Program-made: the position numbers and the translations under genes
The notes under the pieces: generated by a model
Told to the model about the DNA's origin: nothing
The model's database searches: none
What the model saw: only the letters and a program-made list of their open reading frames with translations
Part shown: piece after piece, positions 33,791 through 42,145 of the stretch
How the letters are laid out: every line of letters starts with the position of its first letter
Numbering within the stretch: the first letter of the stretch is position 1
NCBI GenBank assembly: GCA_016201275.1
Contig: JACQDB010000025.1
Coordinates: 1-61,722, forward strand
DNA: 61,722 bases
Reading direction: 5' to 3'
Source: Acidobacteriota bacterium
GTDB lineage: Bacteria; Acidobacteriota; Blastocatellia; UBA7656

Positions 33791-36700
33791 TGTGACTCGC
33801 TTCCTTCCTGCCTGGATTCCGCTTTGACGCGCTTGCCAAATTTCAGAAACAGCGTCGGAATCACCAGCAGATTCAAAATCGTTGACGAAATTAATCCGCC
33901 CAGAATCACCACCGCCATCGGTTGTTGCAACTCGCGTCCCGGCTCGCCAACGCTGATGGCAATCGGCAACAAACCCAATCCGGCGGCACAGGCGGTCATC
34001 AGTATGGGCGACAATCTTTCCATAGCGCCGCGCCGCGCCAGTGCTTCGCCGAAAGGCAAACCTTCGGCTTCCATCAAGTGTTGATAATGGGAAATCAACA
34101 TAATCGAATTTCGCATGGTGATGCCAAACAGGGCGATTAAACCAATCAAAGAGGCGACCGATTGCGTACCGCCTGAAACCACTATGGCGACGATGCCGCC
34201 AATCAACGCCAGCGGCAGATTCACCAGCACCAACGCCACCAGACGCGGCGCACCCAACGCCACATACAGCAGCAGTATGATGCCCAGCAATGCCGCGCCG
34301 CCCAGTAAAGCCAGTTGTCTTGTCGCCGCCTGTTGCGCCGCGTACTCGCCGCCGTATTCGAGGTAATAACTTGTAGGCAGCGTCACCTGTGCGGCGACTG
34401 CCGCTTGCACATCTTTGACGACGCTCGATATATCGCGGCCTGCGGCGTTGGCGTGAACGACGATGAAGCGTTGCGCCGCTTCGTGTTCAATCACCGCCGG
34501 GCCGTCTTGGATCGAGACTTGGGCAAGCGATCCCAATTCGATGCGCGCCCCCGTAGGCGTATCCACCAGAGTGTGTTGAATGTTGGCGAGCGTAGTGCTG
34601 GCGGCGAACGGATAACGCACCATCAGATTGTAACTGCGCTGGCCTTCGATGACCTGCGACACGACCTGTCCGCGAAACGCCGCTTCGATCAGGCGCGACA
34701 GTTTGGCGCTGCTCAAACCATAGCGCGCCAGTTGCGCGTGGTCGTATTGCACCACCACTTTCGGTATGCCGGTCTGTTGATCGAGTTTCAAATCAACGAT
34801 GCCCTTCACGCCTTTCATCGCCGCTTCGATCTGTTCGCCTTTTTGTTTCAGGGTGTCCAGATCGGGGCCGAAAAGTTTGACCGCCAGAGATGCCGTGGTG
34901 CCGGACATCACTTCGGCTATGCGTTCGGAGAGATAGCTTTCGATTTCAAAATCCACGCCTTTGATATTCTCCAACGCTTGGCGCGCATCGGCGGCAATGG
35001 CGTCGCGTTTGCGCCCGTGTAAATTGATTTTCACATCAATCTCGGCGCGATTAGTGCCAGCAGGGTCTTCGTCCAGTTCGGCGCGACCGACACGCGGCGC
35101 GACATTGATGACATCGGGAATCTGGTGCAGTCGTTGCTCGACCAAGTGACCTACGCGCATCATCTCTTCGAGCGAAGTGCCGACTTTGGCTTCGGTCAGA
35201 ATTACGAAATTGCCTTCCTTGAATTGCGGCAGAAACTCGCCGCCCAAAAACGGCACGATGGCCAGCGAGGCCGCCAGCATCAACAACGAAGCGGTTGCCA
35301 GAAGGTACGGATGATGCAAAGCGCCATTGAGAATCGGCTCGTACAGGCGTTTCAAAAAACGCACCGTGAGGCTGTCTTGGTGATGCGTAGCGGCGGCTTT
35401 CGGCAACAGCAGATAACACAGCGCCGGAGTGATGACGAGCGCCACCAGCAATGAAGCGAGAATCGCCGTGATGTAGGCGATGCCCAGGGGCGCAAAGATC
35501 GCCCCTTCCAGTCCGCTCAATTTGAAGATTGGCAAAAACACCAGCACGACAATCAAGGTGGCAAAGACCACCGAACCGCGCACTTCTACAGCGGCTTTGT
35601 AGATGACCGACAGCACCGCTTCAGGCTTGGGGCTGGCGTGATTTTCGCGCAAACGGCGATAGACGTTTTCTACATCTATGATGGCATCGTCCACCACTTC
35701 GCCAATCGCTATGGCCAGGCCGCCCAGCGTCATGATGTTCAAGGTCGCGCCGCTGTTGGTCAGTACCAATATCGCTGCAATCAAGGAGAGGGGGATAGCC
35801 AACAGGCTGATTAAGGCCGAGCGCCAACTGAACAGAAACAACGTCAGCACCAGGATGACCAGCACCGCGCCTTCCAGCATGGCGCGATTAACATTGGCTA
35901 AAGCGACGTTGATGAACTCCGATTGGCGAAACAGATTGGTGGTGAAGTTGACGCCTGCGGGCAAGCTTTTTTTAATTTCGTCAAGCCCTCTGTCGGCGTC
36001 TTCGGTGACGTTCAAGGTGTTCGCCCAAGGCAATTTCATCACTGTTAAAAAGACACAGGGTTTGCCATCAAGCGAAGCGTCGCCCAGTTTGAAAGCTGCG
36101 CCGATGTGGACCGCAGCGACCTCTCCGACCGTGACCGGCACATTGTTTTTGACGGCAACGACGGCGTTGGCAATGTCTTCGACGTGGTGTATGCGCCCCT
36201 CGCCTTGAATCGAAAGCGATTGTGAAGGGCTGACCATAAACCCCCCACCGGCATTACGATTGGCTTCGGTCGTCGCCGCCATCACTTCGTCGAGCGTCAC
36301 GGCGTAAGCGCGCAAGCGTTCGGGCGACACGATGACTTGATACTCTTTCAAATCCCCGCCGAGAATCAAGACCTGAGAAATTCCCGGCACCGCCAGCAAG
36401 CGCGGTTTGATCGTCCATTCGGCAAGGTCGCGCAAGGCCGCAGGCGACACTGTGTCCGAGGTCAGCGTCATTTTCATGACCATACCGACCGGCGCTTGTA
36501 TCGGCGTCATCTGCGGGTCGTGAACCGTTGTCGGCAATTGGGCGCGTGCTACGCTGAGTTTTTCATTGACCAGTTGCCGCGCCAAAAACAGATTGGTCTT
36601 GGCCTCGAAGGTGCAAGTGATGACAGAGATACCGGCGAGCGATTGCGAGCGAATGTTGGTGAGTGAGGAAGTACCGTTGAGGGTTGCTTCAATCGGCGAG

Positions 36701-36897
36701 GTGACCAGCGCTTCAACCTCTTCGGGAGAAAAGCCCGGCGCTTCGGTTTGCACGATGACCTGCGGCGGCGCGAAATCGGGAAAGACATCCAACGGCGCTT
36801 GTTGTGCCGAACGCAGCCCGAAAAGAATCATCAAGGCCGAAGCCACCAACACGATGAAGCGATTCTGCAGCGACCATGAAATGATGCGATTGAGCAT
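33787..36897 (-). CDS. HME-RND heavy-metal efflux pump (CzcA/CusA family)
   Basis: A 1036-residue inner-membrane proton/metal antiporter with twelve membrane helices and two large periplasmic loops. The N-terminus has APLDVFPDFAPPQVIVQTEAPG. The helix-4 signature is AIAIGEVVDDAIIDVENVYR, which differs from the DFG..VDGAVVMVEN signature of zinc/cobalt/cadmium pumps and from the Cu/Ag type; it belongs to another HME subclass, so the metal is uncertain. It is co-directional with its adaptor (37010) and channel (32459). The two-component pair and PepSY protein further upstream may control it. ATG 36897 lacks a clear Shine-Dalgarno sequence. Confidence 0.9.
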   Translation of the reverse strand: MLNRIISWSLQNRFIVLVASALMILFGLRSAQQAPLDVFPDFAPPQVIVQTEAPGFSPEEVEALVTSPIEATLNGTSSLTNIRSQSLAGISVITCTFEAKTNLFLARQLVNEKLSVARAQLPTTVHDPQMTPIQAPVGMVMKMTLTSDTVSPAALRDLAEWTIKPRLLAVPGISQVLILGGDLKEYQVIVSPERLRAYAVTLDEVMAATTEANRNAGGGFMVSPSQSLSIQGEGRIHHVEDIANAVVAVKNNVPVTVGEVAAVHIGAAFKLGDASLDGKPCVFLTVMKLPWANTLNVTEDADRGLDEIKKSLPAGVNFTTNLFRQSEFINVALANVNRAMLEGAVLVILVLTLFLFSWRSALISLLAIPLSLIAAILVLTNSGATLNIMTLGGLAIAIGEVVDDAIIDVENVYRRLRENHASPKPEAVLSVIYKAAVEVRGSVVFATLIVVLVFLPIFKLSGLEGAIFAPLGIAYITAILASLLVALVITPALCYLLLPKAAATHHQDSLTVRFLKRLYEPILNGALHHPYLLATASLLMLAASLAIVPFLGGEFLPQFKEGNFVILTEAKVGTSLEEMMRVGHLVEQRLHQIPDVINVAPRVGRAELDEDPAGTNRAEIDVKINLHGRKRDAIAADARQALENIKGVDFEIESYLSERIAEVMSGTTASLAVKLFGPDLDTLKQKGEQIEAAMKGVKGIVDLKLDQQTGIPKVVVQYDHAQLARYGLSSAKLSRLIEAAFRGQVVSQVIEGQRSYNLMVRYPFAASTTLANIQHTLVDTPTGARIELGSLAQVSIQDGPAVIEHEAAQRFIVVHANAAGRDISSVVKDVQAAVAAQVTLPTSYYLEYGGEYAAQQAATRQLALLGGAALLGIILLLYVALGAPRLVALVLVNLPLALIGGIVAIVVSGGTQSVASLIGLIALFGITMRNSIMLISHYQHLMEAEGLPFGEALARRGAMERLSPILMTACAAGLGLLPIAISVGEPGRELQQPMAVVILGGLISSTILNLLVIPTLFLKFGKRVKAESRQEGSESQ

Positions 36898-37009
36898 TGT
36901 CGTAGATGTCAGAAATTAGCTGCCGGTAAATCTGCGCCTCCCTTGAAAGTGGCTCTGGTAGCCGTTTTCAAGGCGGCGGGGTGAAATATTGCGAGCGCGC
37001 AGCCGACCA

Positions 37010-38239
37010 CTATTCTTCGCCTCCCGCTTTGCCTTTACCGGCATTGATTAACATTTGCGCGCCGGTTGAAACCACTTTTTCACCGACCTTCAAGCCGTCG
37101 CTGACGATGACGCTGGAGCCAGCGCGATTGCCGGTTTTGACTTCGCGTTTTGCAAAGAGGCCGGGGGCGGTCTCGACGAAGACGAGGGAATGCCCTTGCT
37201 CTTCGAGGACGGCAGAGGTCGGCACCACCAGGCCGTTTGCCAGATTGCCCGACGGAAAGTGCATATCGGCGTTCATGCCGATGGCAAGCCAGTGTTGGTG
37301 GTTGGCGACTTCAAAAAGTACGCCCTCGGTTTTATTCACCGGGTCAACCTGTTGACTGAAATTGACCAGGCGGCCTGTGAAGGTGATGCCCGGCGCGGCG
37401 CGTGTGGTAATCGCGACAGCACGAGCGCCTCGCACCAGCGGCAGTTGGTCTTCAAAGACCTGCGCTTCGATCCACACGGTGTCGAGGTTGACGATTTCAA
37501 ATATGGCTTTGGTGTTGTCCACCTGTTGATTGGGCGCGGCGTTGACGGCGGTGATGACGCCGGTAATCGGGGCCAGCAGGTTGAGGCGACGGCTGCTGGT
37601 TGACGCATTGCTCTGCACTTTTTCATAGGCGGCACGGGCGCGCTGCGCCGCCTGTTGATGCGCCTCGGCGATGTGCAAATCAGTTTCGGCCAGTTGTACC
37701 TGTTTGAGCGCCACGACGCCGCCCTCATAGAGCGCTTTGGTGCGTTCGAGGTCGCGGGTTTTTTGCGCCACCTCCTGATTCGCCTGTTGAATCTGCGCGT
37801 CCAAGTCTATGCGTTTTTCGGCCAAGGTTGCGGCTTCGGTGGCCGACAATTCCTGCACCACGATGGCGAGTGTTTGACCTTGCCGCACCGCATTGCCGAC
37901 GACCGGAAAGCGATTGCCAGCGGTCAGCAGGCGACCGGGAAAGGTTGGAATGACGGCGGCCTGTTGGCCGCTGCGCGGCAGGACGCGCCCTTGAATCGCC
38001 AGCGTTTCATCCACCGCGCCCTCGACCACGGCGGTGGTTTGGATGCCGGAAGCGGCGATCTCTTCGGGCGAAAGTTTAAGGCGTTCTTCTTGCGCTGCGC
38101 CGGTCTCTTCTTGCGCTACCGGCTGAGTTTGTTCGGCAGTTGCGTCTGGCTGGCTCGTGGCTTTCTTTTTGCTGCCACAGGCCAGCAGCAGTGTGACCAG
38201 AAAGAGCAGCACGAGGCTGAGGCACGATTGACGAATCAT
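37010..38239 (-). CDS. Periplasmic adaptor lipoprotein of RND pump (CzcB/CusB-like)
   Basis: A ~409-residue membrane-fusion protein. The lipobox LLLAC near residue 22 marks a lipoprotein. The chain has a barrel-sandwich hybrid start (GRVLPRSGQQAAVIPTFPGR), a long coiled-coil hairpin (TLAEKRIDLDAQIQQANQEV onwards), a lipoyl return (LLAPITGVITAVNAAPNQQV) and a C-terminal beta-barrel and membrane-proximal domain. It links the RND pump to the TolC channel. ATG 38239 is chosen; a TTG at 38248 would add three residues. A palindrome cluster (38263-38742) lies directly upstream where its promoter is expected. Confidence 0.85.
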   Translation of the reverse strand: MIRQSCLSLVLLFLVTLLLACGSKKKATSQPDATAEQTQPVAQEETGAAQEERLKLSPEEIAASGIQTTAVVEGAVDETLAIQGRVLPRSGQQAAVIPTFPGRLLTAGNRFPVVGNAVRQGQTLAIVVQELSATEAATLAEKRIDLDAQIQQANQEVAQKTRDLERTKALYEGGVVALKQVQLAETDLHIAEAHQQAAQRARAAYEKVQSNASTSSRRLNLLAPITGVITAVNAAPNQQVDNTKAIFEIVNLDTVWIEAQVFEDQLPLVRGARAVAITTRAAPGITFTGRLVNFSQQVDPVNKTEGVLFEVANHQHWLAIGMNADMHFPSGNLANGLVVPTSAVLEEQGHSLVFVETAPGLFAKREVKTGNRAGSSVIVSDGLKVGEKVVSTGAQMLINAGKGKAGGEE

Positions 38240-38262
38240 CTTGGTCAAAGTTTACTTTTCCC

Positions 38263-38742
38263 TTTCGTATGGCTAGCCCGCGCAGCGGGCGCAAGCATAA
38301 AGCCACGGGCGTTAGCCCGTGGACGAGCGCCCATTCGTATGGTTAGCCCGCGCAGCGGGCGCAAGCATAAAGCCACGGGCGTTAGCCCGTGGACGAGCGC
38401 CCAGGTATGGTTAGCCCGCGAAGCGGGTGATAGCCAATTATCTATCACCCGCTTCGCGGGCTAGGGAGTCGTCACCATCCACCTACCCAGCGCTGGCGCA
38501 CTGGGCTTTATGCTGTCACCCGCTGCGCGGGTTAAGAGGCGATGACGATTAGCCTACCCAGCGCTGACGCACGGGGCTTTATGCTTCGCGGGTTCTCACC
38601 ACCCGCCTCCCCAGCGCTGACGCACTGGGCTTTATGCTTCGCGGGTTCTCACCATCCACCTACCCAGCGCTGACGCACTGGGCTTTATGCGGTCACCCGT
38701 TGCGCGGGTTCTCACCTACCACCACAATTTTAGGACACTACC
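38263..38742. repeat. Cluster of palindromic repeats, copy A
   Basis: Three copies of a unit beginning TATGGTTAGCCCGCG or close to it, two of them with AAAGCCACGGG-CGTTAG-CCCGTGG, then four units of CCCAGCGCTGRCGCACTGGG with a CCCGC...GCGGG hairpin. It ends ACCACAATTTTAGGACACTA. The same series and ending occur at 48488-48963. It separates the adaptor gene from the PepSY gene; 38743-38967 holds nothing recognisable. Confidence 0.9.
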
Positions 38743-38967
38743 GGCCATGGCGAAAAAGAAGCAAGCCACGAGGAGCGCGGCTTGATAACGCAAAACAATT
38801 TTATTTTGGCGCTCTGGTCTTTTGCGTGAAGGCTCTCTAACTGTTGTATGCCATGGCGATGTACAACACAATATGTTGATGCCCTGCACGGAAGATATGG
38901 GAGAGCCTTGATTTTTCATTACTACCTGATTTTCTTACCGCCTCGATTTATGAATAGGCGGCGACAG

Positions 38968-39318
38968 CTATGGCTTCTTGGCTTTTTTCTCAGCCGCTTT
39001 TTCTTTGGCCTCGGTTGCGGCGGTCTCTTTCTCTACGGAAAGCACTTTGCCATCGAGCGCGTCCACTTGCACCTCTTGGATGCCGTCTTTGGTTTTAATA
39101 TCGAAGGAATAGATGAGCTTGCCGTCTTCGCGTTCCAATTCGGCTTCTTTAATTTTGCCGGGCGCAGCCTGCAAAGCCGTAGCGCGAGCTTGCTTCATGG
39201 TGATCTTGGCTTCTTTGGCGAGCGCTTTTTGGCGCTCTTTTTTATCTGTAGCAGCGACGCTCAAGGCGAGCGCGAAAACCAGCGCCAGCCCAAGCACGAG
39301 ATGGGTCATAGATTTCAT
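38968..39318 (-). CDS. PepSY-domain periplasmic protein
   Basis: A 116-residue exported protein. A signal peptide covers about 1-24 (HLVLGLALVFALALSVAA). The PepSY domain follows (ITMKQARATALQAAPGKIKE, LIYSFDIKTKDGIQEVQVDA), then a Lys/Glu/Ala-rich tail. ATG 39318 has AAAGGAA upstream; a longer frame to 39408 lacks such a site. PepSY proteins next to two-component systems are thought to modulate periplasmic signalling or proteolysis; the sensor kinase and regulator lie just upstream on the same strand. Confidence 0.85.
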   Translation of the reverse strand: MKSMTHLVLGLALVFALALSVAATDKKERQKALAKEAKITMKQARATALQAAPGKIKEAELEREDGKLIYSFDIKTKDGIQEVQVDALDGKVLSVEKETAATEAKEKAAEKKAKKP

Positions 39319-39439
39319 ATATGGATTCCTTTCAATCATAATGTGCAAGCGAAAACTCTGTCTGAATGGTTGGCAGAGCGTGCGATGCGAATACAGTATA
39401 TCAGGCAAAGATGAACGCCAGATGACAGGGCTGGCGGCA

Positions 39440-39605
39440 AGTTGGCTGCTTGAGAGCCGAGGCGGTTAGGCCATTCGCCTGAACTCCCCAACTGCCGTTG
39501 GGGGATTGGTTGATCGTAAGTTGGATTTTAACCATCCCCCGATTTCCATAGGGGGGATTGGCAAGCTCGGTTCACCTCTGAACAAGGTACCAAGTCGGAT
39601 GCTAT
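39440..39605. mobile_element. Decayed copy of the MITE-like element
   Basis: GAGAGCCGAGGCGGTTAGGC, GTTGGATTTTAACCATCCCC and a degenerate right end (GGTACCAAGTCGGATGCT) match the right half of the element at 14814-15185. The left terminal repeat is missing. It sits between the sensor-kinase and PepSY genes. Confidence 0.65.
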
Positions 39606-39633
39606 ACCAATCACGAATGACAGGCGTGGAGAA

Positions 39634-41022
39634 TCACTGTGGCAGCATAACAGTGAAGATGCTGCCTTGTCCGGGGAGGCTGGTGAATTGAATCGAGCCG
39701 TGATGTGCTTCGGCTACCCAACGGGCGATTGCCAGCCCCAAGCCGCTGCCGCCTTCGGCGCGGGAACGGGCTTTATCCACGCGGTAAAAGCGCTCGAAGA
39801 TATGCGCCGCTTCAGCAGCAGGAATGCCGATGCCGCTGTCGGTGACGGTCATCTGAATGTGCGGTTCTGCGAGGCGCAATTGCACCGCTACGACGCCGCC
39901 TCGCGGGGTGTATTTGATGGCGTTGTCCAGCAGGTTCAAAAGCATACGCCTGAGCAATTCTTCGTCGCCGCGAAAGGCGAGGTCGGCGGTTGTATGGCAA
40001 GTCAACGAAATCTCTTTTCGTAAGGCCAGCACTTGCGCGGCGCGGCAACAATCTTCGACTACATCGTTCAAATAAAATTCTTCAAGCGTGAGTTGTCGTT
40101 CTCCGGCATCGGCACGCGCCAGCGCCAGCAGATCGTCAACCAACCGCGTCAACAGGCGCGCTTCGTCGGCAATGACTGTAAGCGTTTCCTGATATTCAGC
40201 GGCGGCGCGCTTTTGCGTCAACGCGACTTCGGCTTCGCCGCGTATGATGGCAATCGGAGTACGAAGTTCGTGCGAAGCGTCCGCCATAAATTCGCGCATA
40301 GTCGCAAAGGAATGATGCAAGCGGCAGAGCAATTCATTGAAGGTGGCCGCCAACTGACCGAGTTCATCGGCGGCGTTGGCAACCGGCAGACGCTCGTGCA
40401 GATTGCTGGCGCTGATGCGGCGCGCCTGATGCGACATCGCTAGCACCGGCGCGAGACTTTTTTTCGCCAGCAGAAAGCCGCCGCCGCCGGCAATCAGCAG
40501 CGCCGCCGGCAGACCGAAGTAAAAGATGCGCCGGATGGCTTCGAGTTGTTCGATGGTTTCGTCGAGCGGTTGCGCGGCGGTCACAATGAATTCATGTTGT
40601 GGGCGCGATATGCGAATGGCGACCAATCTTGCACCGGCTTCGCCAAAGCCTGCCAGGGTGGTGAAAGCGCGTGGTTGCTGTTGCAAAGAGCGGCGCAGCG
40701 TGATCGGCAGCAAGGCTGCTTGCGGTTCAGGATAATTGGAATGCAGCAACTGCTCATCGGCGAAAATCGCCGTGTACACTTCCGGTATATGAATTTCGCG
40801 CAGCGCTTCTACGGCGCTGGCTTGACTATCGTCGTGGCTTTCGTCCAATTCATTTTCGAAAGCTGCCGTGATTATCTCGCCCGAATGCCATAACGAGTTG
40901 TCGAACTGGTAGTAAAGATTTTTCTCTAGGCTCAAATAAACGAAGACGCTGAACAGCAGCAGCAGCACACCGAAAACCAGCGTGTACCACAACGTCAATC
41001 TGAGGCGGACGGTGTTAAACAT
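39634..41022 (-). CDS. Sensor histidine kinase (heavy-metal/CusS-like architecture)
   Basis: A 462-residue membrane kinase. Helix 1 is WYTLVFGVLLLLFSVFVYLS and helix 2 is FYFGLPAALLIAGGGGFLLA; between them is a ~145-residue periplasmic sensor domain. A HAMP domain (LAPVLAMSHQARRISASNLH) leads to HisKA with the phospho-acceptor His in FMADASHELRTPIA. The ATPase has N-box NLLDNAIKYTP, G1 DSGIGIP, F-box FERFYR and G2 GGSGLGLAIARW. It overlaps the OmpR-type regulator by 8 bp. Position beside an HME-RND operon suggests metal sensing, which is inference. Confidence 0.9.
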   Translation of the reverse strand: MFNTVRLRLTLWYTLVFGVLLLLFSVFVYLSLEKNLYYQFDNSLWHSGEIITAAFENELDESHDDSQASAVEALREIHIPEVYTAIFADEQLLHSNYPEPQAALLPITLRRSLQQQPRAFTTLAGFGEAGARLVAIRISRPQHEFIVTAAQPLDETIEQLEAIRRIFYFGLPAALLIAGGGGFLLAKKSLAPVLAMSHQARRISASNLHERLPVANAADELGQLAATFNELLCRLHHSFATMREFMADASHELRTPIAIIRGEAEVALTQKRAAAEYQETLTVIADEARLLTRLVDDLLALARADAGERQLTLEEFYLNDVVEDCCRAAQVLALRKEISLTCHTTADLAFRGDEELLRRMLLNLLDNAIKYTPRGGVVAVQLRLAEPHIQMTVTDSGIGIPAAEAAHIFERFYRVDKARSRAEGGSGLGLAIARWVAEAHHGSIQFTSLPGQGSIFTVMLPQ

Positions 41023-41704
41023 TGTCGCAGTCCACAGTGGTCGAGAAGAGATAGCCTGCGCCGCGCCGCGTGTGAATCAAGGCGCGGTCAAAGCCTTCGT
41101 CAAGCTTGCGGCGCAGGCGGCGCACATAAACATCTATGACATTGGAAAACGGATCGAAGTTTTCATCCCATACGTGTTCGGCAATTTCACTGCGCCCGAC
41201 GAGTTTGCCTTCGCGCAGGACAAAAAATTCCAGCAAAGCGTACTCTTTGGCAGTTAAGTTGATCGCTTGTCCGTGTCGGGTGACGGCATGGTTGGCGGTG
41301 TTCAAACACAAATCCGCCACCTCTATAATTTCCGGTCGAAACGATTTGGCGCGGCGCAGCAGAGCGCGCACCCGCGCCAGCAACTCGGCAAAGGCGAACG
41401 GTTTGCTCAGATAATCATCCGCGCCGCAGTCCAGACCCTTGACGCGATCTTCGATGGCATCGCGTGCCGTTAACATCAAGACCGGCGTGCGTATGCCTTG
41501 CTGGCGCAAGTCGCGGCACACTTGAAACCCGTTTTTCAGCGGCAGCATAATGTCCAGCACGATGACATCATAATCGTTGATGCTGATTTTATAGAGCGCC
41601 TCTTCGCCATCGCTCGCCAAGTCAACGGCATAGCTTTGCTCGCGCATTCCTTTGGCGATGAAATGCGAAAGGCGTGGCTCGTCTTCTACCAGTAAAATTC
41701 TCAT
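41015..41704 (-). CDS. OmpR-family response regulator
   Basis: A 229-residue regulator. The receiver has ILLVEDEPR, the phospho-acceptor Asp in VIVLDIMLP, the switch Thr in VLMLTARD and the Lys in YLSKPFAF. The winged helix has VTRHGQAINLTAKEYALLEF and NVIDVYVRRLRRKLDEGF. ATG 41704 begins right at the conserved core; the frame upstream to 41761 has no ribosome-binding site. It is the first gene of an 8-bp-overlapping pair with the kinase. A likely target is the efflux operon downstream. Confidence 0.9.
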   Translation of the reverse strand: MRILLVEDEPRLSHFIAKGMREQSYAVDLASDGEEALYKISINDYDVIVLDIMLPLKNGFQVCRDLRQQGIRTPVLMLTARDAIEDRVKGLDCGADDYLSKPFAFAELLARVRALLRRAKSFRPEIIEVADLCLNTANHAVTRHGQAINLTAKEYALLEFFVLREGKLVGRSEIAEHVWDENFDPFSNVIDVYVRRLRRKLDEGFDRALIHTRRGAGYLFSTTVDCDNV

Positions 41705-41744
41705 CTCGCGATTCGTAACACTAAAATCAGAATAAAATAAATTG

Positions 41745-41777
41745 GGTTTAGAGGCGGTCAAAAACCGCCTCTAAACC
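41745..41777. repeat. Perfect 14-bp hairpin GGTTTAGAGGCGGT
   Basis: Arms 41745-41758 and 41764-41777 with a CAAAA loop. It is a variant of the GCGGT/ACCGC palindrome family. It lies between the divergent OmpR regulator and Ser/Thr kinase genes. The rest of 41778-42145 contains a possible extended -10 (TGTGATAAT, 42046-42054) for the kinase and nothing else I can identify. Confidence 0.8.
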
Positions 41778-42145
41778 GTGCGATTCTTATTTTGTTGGCA
41801 ATTCGGTATCAGCCCTTTTCGGGAGTAAACGAATCACCGAAAGTATAGCAGGCGCAACATGAAAATCCGATGAACGGCGCTTACCGAAATTTCTGGAGGC
41901 CGAATGCAGCATCGTCACAGCGCCGCACCGTGCGCCCGGTTGTTCCGCTTGTTGCACCAGGCCGACGGTAAATAAATCTAGCCTTTTGGCGCGCTTTCCC
42001 TGTCAAAATAGTTTGTGGCCATCTGTTTACTAGGCGTAGTCGTTGTGTGATAATGGCAGCGTCGTCTCGACAATGACGCTTCGCTCCAGCAGACTGCACG
42101 GCTGCAATCTTCAAGTCATAGACTTTTCGCACGGGGAGTATGGGT

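Noticed and set aside
38263-38742. CRISPR array
   Set aside because: Units are palindromic and directly abutting with related spacers of uneven length; there are no unique spacers of constant size and no cas genes.
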